Below are positions 1 through 8,100 of a stretch of 64,000 bases of DNA, piece by piece (position 1 is the stretch's first letter; each line of letters opens with the position of its first letter). A program made the position numbers and the translations under genes. Source of the stretch: Algoriphagus terrigena DSM 22685 (lineage in GTDB: Bacteria > Bacteroidota > Bacteroidia > Cytophagales > Cyclobacteriaceae); contig NZ_AUBW01000010.1 of NCBI RefSeq assembly GCF_000429445.1, positions 1 through 64,000 of the forward strand, written 5' to 3'. The notes under the pieces are model-generated. The model saw only the letters and a list, made by a program, of their open reading frames with translations. It had not been told where the DNA came from and made no database searches.

Positions 1-90
1 AAAAGGCTATCGAACATTCGCCAACTTTAGAAGCGCTATTTTATTCTTCCATGGAGGCCTAAACTTATATCCTCACTAACTTAAGGGTAG

Positions 91-219
91 AACCCAAAAT
101 TAAAAGGGGAAATACTAAGAAAACTATCCGTATTCGGGGTTAATAGCGGAACGATATTTCCGGACGTTTCTGGATTATGCTTCTATCTTAACTGGAAATA
201 TTTTGATAAAACCTTATAA
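91..219 (+). pseudogene. C-terminal remnant of a probable FRG-domain protein
   Basis: The frame starting at 91 reads NPKLKGEILRKLSVFGVN, then SGTIFPDVSGLCFYLNWKY, and ends at TAA 217-219. The hydrophobic stretch followed by a TIFPD.SGL motif resembles the usual C-terminal end of FRG domains, a family often found in phage-defence and mobile loci. The frame is closed upstream by TAG at 88-90. The neighbouring frames (ending TAA 60-62 and TAA 76-78) do not join it cleanly, so at least one frameshift or deletion is needed. The call rests on recognising a short motif, and the rest of any such gene would lie left of the window. Confidence 0.4.
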
Positions 220-438
220 AAGCAAACGCTAACAACTAAACTTCCGTCGCGTGCGCAGCTCAACAATGAAATCTAGATTGCTCGAAACCAGTCAAAATTT
301 GGATCAGGCGGTAAAGTCTATTGGCTTTGACGGTCTGCTTTTGGGCATTTACTGAATTATAGCCTTGAGCCAGTAGCGCAGTTTGTAGGTTTCCAATTCC
401 CCTTGCAGCGGTAAAGAGAACTCCTTGGCCGAACTGCC
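220..438. other. Gene-free stretch downstream of the Xre gene
   Basis: No convincing gene is present. On the minus strand, the frame of the Xre gene continues for about 29 codons past its stop (reading KEFSLPLQGELETYKLRYW) to TAA 349-351. This may be chance or the relic of a fused or inserted sequence. No clear terminator hairpin was seen. Confidence 0.4.
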
Positions 439-864
439 TTACTTCTCCAAAATCTTTTTCAAAATCTCCATCATCTCATCCTTTTCCTTCAGCATCCGCT
501 CGTATAGCACAATTTTTTCTTCGTTAAGACGCTTGATCTCTTCCAAAGATTCAAGCCATTTTTCAAGTGGATTGATATTAAAAGTCGGGTAGTAATTATA
601 CCCATTTGATTGGTCGTTAAAGGTGTTAGAGATGATATTAACCACTTGATCCTCATCAAAACTCTTAATCGCCTCAGCAGGAACCTTCAAGATCTCCGCC
701 ACCTGACGGATCAGGTTCTCCTCCACCTCTTCCTTTTGCTCCAGCAGGCTGATCTTCTTTTGGGACCAGTCCTCCCCCAGCTCGAAGGCCAGAGCCTCCT
801 GCTTGATGCCCATCATCTCCCGGAATCGCTTGATGTTTCTGCCGTGGTGGATCTTGTCGCTCAT
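439..864 (-). CDS. Xre-family HTH transcriptional regulator
   Basis: A 141-residue cytosolic DNA-binding protein. Residues about 7-62 form an Xre/Cro-type helix-turn-helix (GRNIKRFREMMGIKQEALAF, then WSQKKISLLEQ). The C-terminal third (about 100-141) is charged and heptad-like, so a dimerising coiled coil is likely. Small Xre proteins of this layout are common in Bacteroidota accessory regions and often control the gene beside them, but no cognate target can be assigned here. The start ATG lies only 12 bp from the terminal repeat of the MITE-like element at 876-1050, so that insertion probably supplies or disrupts its promoter. The fold assignment is firm; its role in the island is unknown. 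Confidence 0.85.
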   Translation of the reverse strand: MSDKIHHGRNIKRFREMMGIKQEALAFELGEDWSQKKISLLEQKEEVEENLIRQVAEILKVPAEAIKSFDEDQVVNIISNTFNDQSNGYNYYPTFNINPLEKWLESLEEIKRLNEEKIVLYERMLKEKDEMMEILKKILEK

Positions 865-875
865 AGGTGAAGTGG

Positions 876-1050
876 TTAACCCGAAATATGCATTAGCAAT
901 TCTATTGCGGACTTAAATTGCTTCGAAATCAGTCACTAAGTTGCTGTTTTCGACTTCACCATAGCGATGCTATGCCTCAGTCTCCAAACAGCCTGATTTC
1001 CTTGCAATTTCAGCCCTCACAACGAAAACTAATGCATAATCCGGGTTTAA
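876..1050. mobile_element. MITE-like element with about 21-bp terminal inverted repeats
   Basis: The left end at 876-896 (TTAACCCGAAATATGCATTA...) and the right end at 1029-1050 (CTAATGCATAATCCGGGTTT...) are inverted copies of one another, differing at a few positions and by one extra base. Both ends finish in TTAA, which could be a duplicated TTAA target. The interior contains a small palindrome at 960-974 (CATAGC GAT GCTATG). No transposase is encoded, so it would be a non-autonomous element. Open minus-strand reading through it (71 codons, 970-1185) looks fortuitous. Confidence 0.6.
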
Positions 1051-1787
1051 GAAAGGGAAATTAAGAATTTCCTCCGAATTGACTAAACTAAGATATTCAG
1101 GTGGTCGGTTTAATTCAAGCAAACACACACAAACCGGGACATTTGCTGTCTCTATTTCTTCTACCAAGTCTGCCTTTGTAGGCACCGCAGCGACTCAAAA
1201 AGTACTGCAACGCTGGAATTTTGCCAGCCTAGCACTAAATCCAAAAAGGATGTGCGCGGTGGCAGGATTTGCCAGCGGGCCAGCGTCCGGCCCCGTGCGG
1301 CTGGAGCATTGGCAAATCTTGATTTTTTGGTGACTTTTTTATCAAGAAAAAAGTCACAGTGAAAAGATCGACGGAGGTTTCTCTGACGGGTTGATAGAGA
1401 ATATCACACCCCTGTATATATCGGCCATGCCTACGGCATTTCCTGGAATTCTTGATCAATCATTCTTTCCAGCCATTGAAATGGCTGGCTAGGTAATCGA
1501 TCATGCCTACGGCATTGTTTCCAAATATACATTCCCGCCCTGCAAGCTGGCTGCTCGCTGGATTTGTCCACCGGACAAATCCTTTACGCTAGCCCCTCCC
1601 ATAGGGACGGCCGATATAACCTCACATACCTACGGCATTTTCCAAAGCCCATCCTTCGCAAGAATAATTTATCCCCAACCCCTTCTAAGCTATTCCATCC
1701 CAGAATACCATACCCCATTGAAGATCATCAATTTGGACGCATAGTTCCTCCGAAAGGAGCGACCAACCGCACCAAACTGATTGCACG
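1051..1787. repeat. Repeat-rich gene-free region with palindromes
   Basis: No gene is supported in about 740 bp. Visible structures are a perfect 11-bp hairpin at 1330-1357 (GTGACTTTTTT/AAAAAAGTCAC), a 9-bp hairpin at 1469-1488 (CCAGCCATT/AATGGCTGG), a 9-bp hairpin at 1561-1581 (GATTTGTCC/GGACAAATC), and recurring CCTACGGCATT motifs near 1430, 1506 and 1628, two of them as ATGCC-TAC-GGCAT mini-palindromes. This resembles REP-like intergenic sequence of the kind mobilised by RAYT transposases in Bacteroidota. No RAYT gene is present. Confidence 0.5.
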
Positions 1788-2384
1788 ATGGAAAACACAT
1801 TCAGCACCTGCCGCAGGGCCTTCCGATGTAAAAATCAATACGAGGCCTTTGTCAATTTAAACTATGTCCTCCAAAGTGTAGCCGACGCTTCTTATTGGCT
1901 TGAAAAAACCGAAGAGATACAACGGGCTGTATTTGACCACCACATTGATTTTGAAAAGACGTCATCCAATGCACTAATTTATTATGGTCAGCTTTTCCTC
2001 AAAGTCATCTACGCCGGTATCCACCTAAAGGAATTTCCCCCAATAGAAAAGAAGACGCTTGACTGGGGCCATCTAGCCGACTCTTGGATTCGGAGTCGGT
2101 GCAAAAAAGAATCCGAAACCCTCCTTCCCCTTCAAGTCCTGCAATACGGCCCAAAAAATCTAAGCCAAGATGAAATCCTCGATCCATCTGCTTTTATCAA
2201 GGTATTCTATAAGAAACGATCCCTAAAGAAATGGATCAAGCGCTGGAATCAGTTGCGAGAGATGGCTTTCTATAGCGAATCCATTTTTGAGGGAGACGAA
2301 GGGGAGTACCTGGAGGACTTTACCTATCTCAAAAAGCTGCTCGAAGCCAGCTACCTGATACTTGTTCGCTATTCTCCCATTTAA
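1788..2384 (+). CDS. Hypothetical protein, first gene of a HEPN module
   Basis: A 198-residue soluble protein that I do not recognise. It is predicted to be mostly helical, with no signal peptide or membrane segment and no metal or nucleotide motif I can identify. The middle is aromatic and basic (SFIKVFYKKRSLKKWIKRW-like), which could bind nucleic acid, but that is only a guess. It ends 11 bp before the HEPN gene on the same strand, so the two are probably co-transcribed. No strong ribosome-binding site precedes ATG 1788, so the start is uncertain. The sequence upstream is the repeat-rich region. Confidence 0.7.
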   Translation: MENTFSTCRRAFRCKNQYEAFVNLNYVLQSVADASYWLEKTEEIQRAVFDHHIDFEKTSSNALIYYGQLFLKVIYAGIHLKEFPPIEKKTLDWGHLADSWIRSRCKKESETLLPLQVLQYGPKNLSQDEILDPSAFIKVFYKKRSLKKWIKRWNQLREMAFYSESIFEGDEGEYLEDFTYLKKLLEASYLILVRYSPI

Positions 2385-2395
2385 CCTCCATTCTC

Positions 2396-3274
2396 ATGCA
2401 AGTCAAAATCTCAAGAACCGATCAAGACCGGGCAGAGCACTTCAGAAACTTTCTGCAGCTGCTCGTCGAAAAATTCCAGCCTACCCGGATTATCTCTTTT
2501 GGAACCCAAACCCTCAAAAATGAGATCTCAGGATGCTTTGCCAGCAAGCAGGCAATTCACCAGCACCATTGCCTGCTCGTCTGCACCGAATCCTCCGCCC
2601 GCATCGAGTATGAGGTGCAGGACTTTGCCAATGCCCACTATCACAACGGGCAGGTCACCATCCTGTGTCACGGCGAAGCTGCCGTGCAGGAAGGAATCGA
2701 ATCCAACAACCGCTTCTTCACGACCGTCCTGGCGCAAGGCAAGCCGCTTTATACCAAAGACGGTTTCTTTGACCTCGAATTCAAGGCATCCTTAGATCCC
2801 GCAAAGTGTCTGGCGAAAGCGGAGAAGCACTTTTTTCACCGTACAGGCTTGGCCAAAGGATTCTTGGAGTCAGCACATGCCAGTCTTACAAAGGGACAGT
2901 ATAACGTCGCGACCTTCTTAATCCATCAGGCCGTAGAGCAGTCCTGCATCCTTCTGATCCGGGTTCATATCGACTACCGTTCCGAGTTTCACAACCTCCA
3001 TCGGCTGCTGGGCCTGACCCGCTGTTTTTCTGACATTCCTATCGAGCTGATGATCGGAGATCGACCTGCCGACAAAAAACTGTTCAGCCTCCTCACCAGC
3101 AGCTATGGAAAGGCGCGATACGCTCCTGATTTCAGCGTCGCCCAAAAAGACGCCGAAGAGCTTTACCAAAAAGCCTCCGCCCTGTTTGAGTTGACCAAGA
3201 CCATGTGTGCCACCAAGATGGAAGCAATGGCCGCGGAGGTTCCCGATTTCAATTTCCAAACCGAAAACCACTGA
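2396..3274 (+). CDS. HEPN-domain protein with degenerate nucleotidyltransferase N-terminus
   Basis: A 292-residue cytosolic protein. Residues about 10-125 resemble the MNT-type nucleotidyltransferase half of a Bacteroidota family, but the GSxxxG/DxD active site is absent (IISFGTQT, then HHCLLVC). Residues about 135-270 form a HEPN helical bundle, with QAVEQSCILLIRVH and the family signature HNLHRLL followed by LFSLLTSSYGKARY. A possible RNase-type pair is R195/H199, an R-x3-H spacing that is shorter than the canonical Rx4-6H. HEPN proteins are frequent RNase toxins or defence effectors. This branch is uncharacterised, so activity is inferred only. It is the middle gene of a run of three, with 11-bp and 4-bp gaps. 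Confidence 0.8.
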   Translation: MQVKISRTDQDRAEHFRNFLQLLVEKFQPTRIISFGTQTLKNEISGCFASKQAIHQHHCLLVCTESSARIEYEVQDFANAHYHNGQVTILCHGEAAVQEGIESNNRFFTTVLAQGKPLYTKDGFFDLEFKASLDPAKCLAKAEKHFFHRTGLAKGFLESAHASLTKGQYNVATFLIHQAVEQSCILLIRVHIDYRSEFHNLHRLLGLTRCFSDIPIELMIGDRPADKKLFSLLTSSYGKARYAPDFSVAQKDAEELYQKASALFELTKTMCATKMEAMAAEVPDFNFQTENH

Positions 3275-3278
3275 AACC

Positions 3279-4556
3279 ATGACAAAAACAAGCCAAACCC
3301 CTGACATAAAAAACTTCTATCGCCTGCCCCTCGAGAAAGGCACCTTTGAGCTCACTGAGCAAACCCTCAATCTGCACTCTGAATTCCGAAAACCACATTA
3401 TTTCTATCACGTCAAGGTGCGGAATATCCATTTCCGGAATGAGATCCTCACCTTGGGGGTGAAGCTGGAGGATGAGCCGGAAAAGCTGATTTACCTAAAA
3501 GTCACGCAACACGAGCTCTTGGTCTGCTGCAATGTGGACACCGATCCGGGCCACCTTAGCCGGTATGCCTACTTTGGACTTCTCTCCTTGCTTGACTTTA
3601 GAGGCAGCAAATGCTTTAAGGAATACTATTGGCCTGACTTCTTTGATGCCCAGAGCGGCAGAAGCAAATTCCTCACGATATACAATGATCGTCGGGGATT
3701 GGACATCTATTTAAAACCCCGATATCCCCACTTCTATCGGCCCGGTGATCCATTGATCGAATGGCACAGAGGATCAGAAAACCCGGAAAAGAATCTGCCC
3801 GCTCCACTTTTGCCTGATGAACACCCTTCTTCTGATCCGGCAATTGGATATTTTATTGCTGATGTGAAGCTGGACTCGATTCATTCTAATCATTATCCGT
3901 TTCTAATTCCATTTCTCGGCGTTCCGACCAAGGATAAGCAACGAATAAAATCCTATACCTCTATTTTGCTCAGTGAGAATGATATCCAATCCATAGAAAT
4001 TACTCCCACACAACAAAAGCTAAATGCGATCTGCTTCAGCATGCGCAAACTGGCACCCGTCGAATCAAGAAGTTGGTGGAAACATTTCTCTCTTAGTGCA
4101 GAGGAAAAGGAAAACGGAAGCCAGTTGATGGAGCTGTGGCATGAGGCAAAGCACCTTATCCAGTCACAAAAATACATCCACTATTACAATACTCACGGTC
4201 TTGTATATCTACCAAGAAGACCGTCACGAAATTGGGTTCGCGCTTGTGCAATTCGGACCGAACCACCTAGACTCGTCATCCTATTGATTGACAAAGGAGA
4301 ATACTTTCTATTGGAACTGAGGTTTAGAGTAAACAAAAAACTGCACATCCCGGAGAAATCAGACATTGCCTTTTTCATCAATGGAGCTACCGATCCAGAA
4401 AACCTCTATTTACTGGATAGGTTTACCGACTATCAGCTCGTCTCCTTTTTTGCGCAGTTTGGATACAAACTCGCTGTGCTGAAATGCCACTATCTGGATG
4501 AACTTAAGGACTTTGTCGAGACATTAGCCACCGAATACGAGACTGTCGAACGCTAA
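3279..4556 (+). CDS. Hypothetical protein, third gene of the HEPN module
   Basis: A 425-residue soluble protein with no family I can name. ATG 3279 was chosen because it lies 4 bp after the HEPN stop; an in-frame upstream start at 3207 would overlap the HEPN gene. The sequence is rich in aromatic and basic residues, with no signal peptide, no transmembrane segment and no obvious P-loop or metal motif. The N-terminal half (about 1-150) looks beta-rich (FYHVKVRNIHFRNEILTLGV). Towards the C-terminus, VILLIDKGEYFLLELRFRV suggests a beta-sheet core. Tight coupling to the HEPN gene suggests a shared function, possibly a partner or target-recognition subunit. Confidence 0.75.
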   Translation: MTKTSQTPDIKNFYRLPLEKGTFELTEQTLNLHSEFRKPHYFYHVKVRNIHFRNEILTLGVKLEDEPEKLIYLKVTQHELLVCCNVDTDPGHLSRYAYFGLLSLLDFRGSKCFKEYYWPDFFDAQSGRSKFLTIYNDRRGLDIYLKPRYPHFYRPGDPLIEWHRGSENPEKNLPAPLLPDEHPSSDPAIGYFIADVKLDSIHSNHYPFLIPFLGVPTKDKQRIKSYTSILLSENDIQSIEITPTQQKLNAICFSMRKLAPVESRSWWKHFSLSAEEKENGSQLMELWHEAKHLIQSQKYIHYYNTHGLVYLPRRPSRNWVRACAIRTEPPRLVILLIDKGEYFLLELRFRVNKKLHIPEKSDIAFFINGATDPENLYLLDRFTDYQLVSFFAQFGYKLAVLKCHYLDELKDFVETLATEYETVER

Positions 4557-4793
4557 TGAATTCCTCATCTCAGCGGGTACGCAATCTCTGTTCTCAAGCA
4601 ACACGGAGGCTAAGCCAGGTTAATATATTACCATACTATGACCAATACAAGATCAATATATAATTATTTATAAAACAATATATAAATGCTTATCTAATTG
4701 TTTGAAAACGTTTTTTTGTAAATTTTAGATCGATTTATGATTCAGTTATTGCTTAGTTTGATTACATTCCGCTGTAAATCAAACAGTAAGCAT
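4557..4793 (+). promoter_or_regulatory. AT-rich promoter region of the DUF6266 gene
   Basis: About 240 bp with no gene. It includes a very AT-rich stretch (about 4640-4700). Near 4719 the sequence TAAATTTT differs by one base from the Bacteroidota -7 consensus TAnnTTTG, and a TTTG lies a short distance upstream. This is a tentative promoter for the gene starting at 4794. Confidence 0.3.
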
Positions 4794-5450
4794 ATGGCAC
4801 GGATCACAAGTTCGATTCTCGAGGGGCTATCGGGAACCATCGGGGAATTGGTCATCTACCAAGTAGACGGTAAAACCTACAGTCGCAAAAAACCCGGAAA
4901 ACAAAGTAAAGCCACCAAAGCGAAGACTTCTCCAGCAAAACGCAAGTCACAGTCGGTGATAATTCAGACTCAGGCTTTCCTCAAAAACATCGCACATATC
5001 CTCCGGTTTGGCTATCAGAACCATATAGACGGTGCAAGAAGAGCCTATCATGAAGCGGTATCCTACACTTCCACAAACTGCTTCAAGGAGGAAGGAAAAT
5101 CAAAGGTACTGGACATCAGTTTGGTGAAAGTAAGCCGGGGAAGTCTTATGGGGCCACAAGATCCCAAGGCCATCCGTGTTGCCGATGGAGTTGAGTTCAG
5201 CTGGACTGACAATTCTGAGCAAGGCTCAGCCAGGTTTTCAGATCAGGCCTTTGTTGTGTTGTACAACACATCGGGACAAGGCTCGGAATGGGTGTTTTTG
5301 GGAAGTTTTAGATCGATTGGAGAACACAAACTCCCCTTTACAAATAGCAATTCCGACGCGCAGTGGCATGCCTGGATCGCTTTCAGTCAAGAAAATCCCT
5401 GGACTAAAAAAAGAACGCTTTCCGATTCGGTTTACTTGGGGATTATGTAA
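4794..5450 (+). CDS. DUF6266 family protein
   Basis: A 218-residue protein. The N-terminus (MARITSSILEGLSGTIGELV, then a YSRKKP-type basic segment) matches the DUF6266 family, which is confined to Bacteroidota, often occurs in multiple copies and has no known function. The first 60 residues are basic (KQSKATKAKTSPAKRKSQ), which suggests nucleic acid or surface binding. The C-terminal half (about 110-218) looks like beta-sandwich repeats (FSWTDNSEQG, FVVLYNTS). ATG 4794 is preferred over 4737 because it starts the family's conserved N-terminus. It has no signal peptide. It stands alone between intergenic stretches in the accessory region. Confidence 0.75.
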   Translation: MARITSSILEGLSGTIGELVIYQVDGKTYSRKKPGKQSKATKAKTSPAKRKSQSVIIQTQAFLKNIAHILRFGYQNHIDGARRAYHEAVSYTSTNCFKEEGKSKVLDISLVKVSRGSLMGPQDPKAIRVADGVEFSWTDNSEQGSARFSDQAFVVLYNTSGQGSEWVFLGSFRSIGEHKLPFTNSNSDAQWHAWIAFSQENPWTKKRTLSDSVYLGIM

Positions 5451-5741
5451 GAGATATGATTATCGCACAATTGTACCGCTAACCTGATCTTTGTTTTCGG
5501 GGCTGGGATGCCCCGTCGCAGGGAATCGAAGACTGAGCAGAGAACTACAAAAACCTGAAGAGTCCGCTTGGCAAGATCGACGAAATTATTAATTTAGTCG
5601 CGACACCGCCCAGAAGGCCTGTAGGCAATCGAGAGAGAGTTGCAATAGGATAATAGGTCACTGGGGTTCGTCGAAGCGTTATGGAGTATTGTTTTAGGAT
5701 AGAGAATAACCGCGAAGGATAAACAACAAAAAAGTAAATCT
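5451..5741. other. Gene-free stretch with one GC-rich hairpin
   Basis: No gene is recognised in about 290 bp. A short stem-loop at 5498-5515 (CGGGGC/GCCCCG, loop TGGGAT) may act as a terminator for the DUF6266 gene, although no T-run follows it. The remainder shows nothing I can name. Confidence 0.3.
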
Positions 5742-6341
5742 GTGGCTAAGAAGCTTGTTTCAATCGGATTCGTTTCCGCGACATTGTTGCTTTTGATTTA
5801 CACTGACCCTCTCTGGACAAGATACCCCGGCGGATTTTGGATACCTTTAATATTCTTGTTTGTAGCGGCCGGATTTTTCTGGTTGATCATCAAACTAATT
5901 AAAGAAATAATCAGACTGATAAAAAACAGGAAGGATTTCAAACCAAATCATTTATCTCCAACAATTCTGATTATTGTAGTTTTATGTTTTACTTTTTTAA
6001 ACTCATTCTCGTTCGACATTGAGGACAAGATTTATGGGAAGGTAGTTTTCCGAGCTTGCTACGAGGGAACACAAAATCAAGCGACTTTCAAACTCAGAGA
6101 GGGGAATAGATTTGAAATTCATGCAACAGGTGTATTCTTCTATGATGAGTATTTTACAGGACAATACATTCAACGCGGCGACACCTTATACTTAGACTAT
6201 GACAGAGGTGTGCTCGGAGCTATCGGAGACAAAGTTTTCATGAACAATCGGGACAAAGTTTTAGAGCCAACAAACAACAATTCAGACAGCACAAGACGAC
6301 CGTTGAAATTCTATTACGGCTATTGCAAAGGCTTGAACTAA
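5742..6341 (+). CDS. Small membrane protein of unknown function
   Basis: A 199-residue protein starting at GTG 5742 (VAKKLVSIGF). Three hydrophobic segments are visible at about 5-22, 28-50 and 70-90, followed by a soluble tail of about 105 residues that contains an FRACYEGTQNQATFKLREG stretch and a terminal YGYCKGLN. This layout resembles small Bacteroidota inner-membrane hypothetical proteins with a beta-rich periplasmic domain. No enzyme motif was seen. It has no close operon partner, and the next gene, the M28 peptidase, is convergent. It is a real gene judging by length and hydrophobic pattern; the function is unknown. Confidence 0.65.
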   Translation: MAKKLVSIGFVSATLLLLIYTDPLWTRYPGGFWIPLIFLFVAAGFFWLIIKLIKEIIRLIKNRKDFKPNHLSPTILIIVVLCFTFLNSFSFDIEDKIYGKVVFRACYEGTQNQATFKLREGNRFEIHATGVFFYDEYFTGQYIQRGDTLYLDYDRGVLGAIGDKVFMNNRDKVLEPTNNNSDSTRRPLKFYYGYCKGLN

Positions 6342-6477
6342 AAACACATATCTCAATAAGACGCATATCAACAGTCCCACATCTTTCCTTCTCCAGCCTC
6401 TTTTTCCAAATCTCCACTTTCTCCCGCTTTGACCCAAAAGCCACTCATCAGTCGGTGTCCCAATGACGGGATCAGCT

Positions 6478-7839
6478 TTAAATCCCCTCCTGCTCCAGCA
6501 AATAAACCAACGCAGTCATAGCTGCTGCCCCCAACTCGAGTTCCCGCTGATCCACTGCTTCAAAGACGTCTGCCTCGGTGTGGTGATAGATGAAATACTT
6601 TTGCGAGTCCGGCTCCAAACCAATCAAGATCGGCCCCTGCGCTCTCAGCGGGCCGATATCGGCTCCTCCTCCCGGCTTTTCCAGATTCCAAACCTGATAT
6701 GGCCTGAAGTACGCCGACCAGCTCGCCAGTTTGGCGCGCTGCTCGTCCGAACCGGTGGATGAAAATCCGATCGGCAAAAACCCTCCAGAATCCGACTCAA
6801 TGGCCGCAATGTGCTTTTCTCCTTTTTCCTTGGCAATCTTGGCGTATTCCTGTCCCCCGCGGAGTCCATTTTCCTCATTCATCCACATCACGGCCCGGAT
6901 GGTTCGCTTTGGCTTCCAGCCAAATTCCTTGTACAATCTCAGGGCCTCAATCCCCTGCATACAGCCCGCTCCGTCGTCGTGCGCTCCCTCTCCGACATCC
7001 CAAGAGTCCAGATGTCCGCCGACCGCGATGATTTCCTCCGGCTTTTCAAATCCACGGATCTCACCGATCACATTGTAGGACAGCTTGTCCGGCTTCATCT
7101 CTCCGTGAGATTCCAGATAGAGTTTCAAACCTGGCTGCTCGGCGAGCAGCTCGCTGAGCAGTTCGGCGTCCTGCGTGCTGATGGCCAAGGCGGGGATTTT
7201 GGGAAAATCAGGGTTGTAGCGTTGGTTGCCGGTGTGGGGGATGTCATCAATCCGATTGCTGAGTGAGCGGACGATGGAGCCGATAGCGCCGAGCTTGGAA
7301 GCCTCGCCTGCACCGGCACTCCGCTGGGCATTGGCTCCCCCATAAGCGGTGAAGGCATCGATCATGGTAGGATCCATCGGCCCGTTGAAGAAGACGATCT
7401 TGCCGCGGACTTTCTCTCCCAGTTCCTTGAGCTCCGGGATGCTTTTCACCTCCACCACCTCGCCTACCAGACCTTTTGGCCCGGTCCCCTGAGTATTTCC
7501 CAAGGCCAAAGCCGTGAGTTCCAGCTGCCCATGCTTGCCGGAATTGATAATCTTAACCACGTCTTTGCCGCCTCGCTCCCAATGCGGCACCATCACCGGC
7601 TGGAGGTACACGGTATCAAAGCCGTAACTTTCCATCAACTGGCGAGTCCATTCCACCGCCGCTGCCGCGCCGGCAGAACCTGCAAGCCGGTTGCCGATCT
7701 CCTTGCAGAGATAGCGGAGATTCTGATAGGTGTGGCCGCTGGAGAGCTCCGCATCGTAGATTTTTTTGATGTTGGCTTCGTGATCTTGCGCCATGGAAAA
7801 TCCCGGCAAAAGGAGGAGGAGTAAAAAGAGTTTCTTCAT
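6478..7839 (-). CDS. Secreted M28 family zinc peptidase
   Basis: A 453-residue exported aminopeptidase-type enzyme. Start 7839 is preferred because it gives a clean Sec signal peptide (MKKLFLLLLLLPGFSMAQ); 7 more codons are open upstream. A PA-like insert occupies about 120-240. The M28 metal site is clear: GGHLDSWDVG (His and Asp), AHDDGAG (bridging Asp), NEENGLRGG (Glu pair), ESDSGG (Asp) and YHHTEAD (His). Such co-catalytic zinc enzymes release N-terminal residues from peptides in the periplasm or outside the cell. The gene is convergent with the small membrane protein and divergent from the sugar dehydrogenase at 8101. Confidence 0.92.
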   Translation of the reverse strand: MKKLFLLLLLLPGFSMAQDHEANIKKIYDAELSSGHTYQNLRYLCKEIGNRLAGSAGAAAAVEWTRQLMESYGFDTVYLQPVMVPHWERGGKDVVKIINSGKHGQLELTALALGNTQGTGPKGLVGEVVEVKSIPELKELGEKVRGKIVFFNGPMDPTMIDAFTAYGGANAQRSAGAGEASKLGAIGSIVRSLSNRIDDIPHTGNQRYNPDFPKIPALAISTQDAELLSELLAEQPGLKLYLESHGEMKPDKLSYNVIGEIRGFEKPEEIIAVGGHLDSWDVGEGAHDDGAGCMQGIEALRLYKEFGWKPKRTIRAVMWMNEENGLRGGQEYAKIAKEKGEKHIAAIESDSGGFLPIGFSSTGSDEQRAKLASWSAYFRPYQVWNLEKPGGGADIGPLRAQGPILIGLEPDSQKYFIYHHTEADVFEAVDQRELELGAAAMTALVYLLEQEGI

Positions 7840-8100
7840 TGTTTGATAGACTTGAACCAAAATATAAGGAAAGGAGAAATGGGTTTGAAGATTTTTTGAC
7901 GGTTGGAAAATTTGAATTTAAACCTTTCTCAAAACCCTGTCTGCATTTCACAGTTATACCCCAAATAATCAACCCGTTCGCACCTGCATTTATCCTTCTT
8001 TTTTACCGTCTTAGAAATAAATTTTGGATTTGAATCCCAATTGATCAAAATTGAGACAATAGAAAACTTCTACTCGAATAAACCCCTAATCAGATAACCT

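Noticed and set aside
349..441. In-frame 29-codon extension of the Xre gene past its stop
   Set aside because: The Xre protein already ends where related proteins usually do, and no readthrough signal is evident.
970..1185. 71-residue minus-strand open frame
   Set aside because: It starts outside and ends inside the MITE-like element, shows no family motif and has no convincing ribosome-binding site; it is most likely fortuitous.
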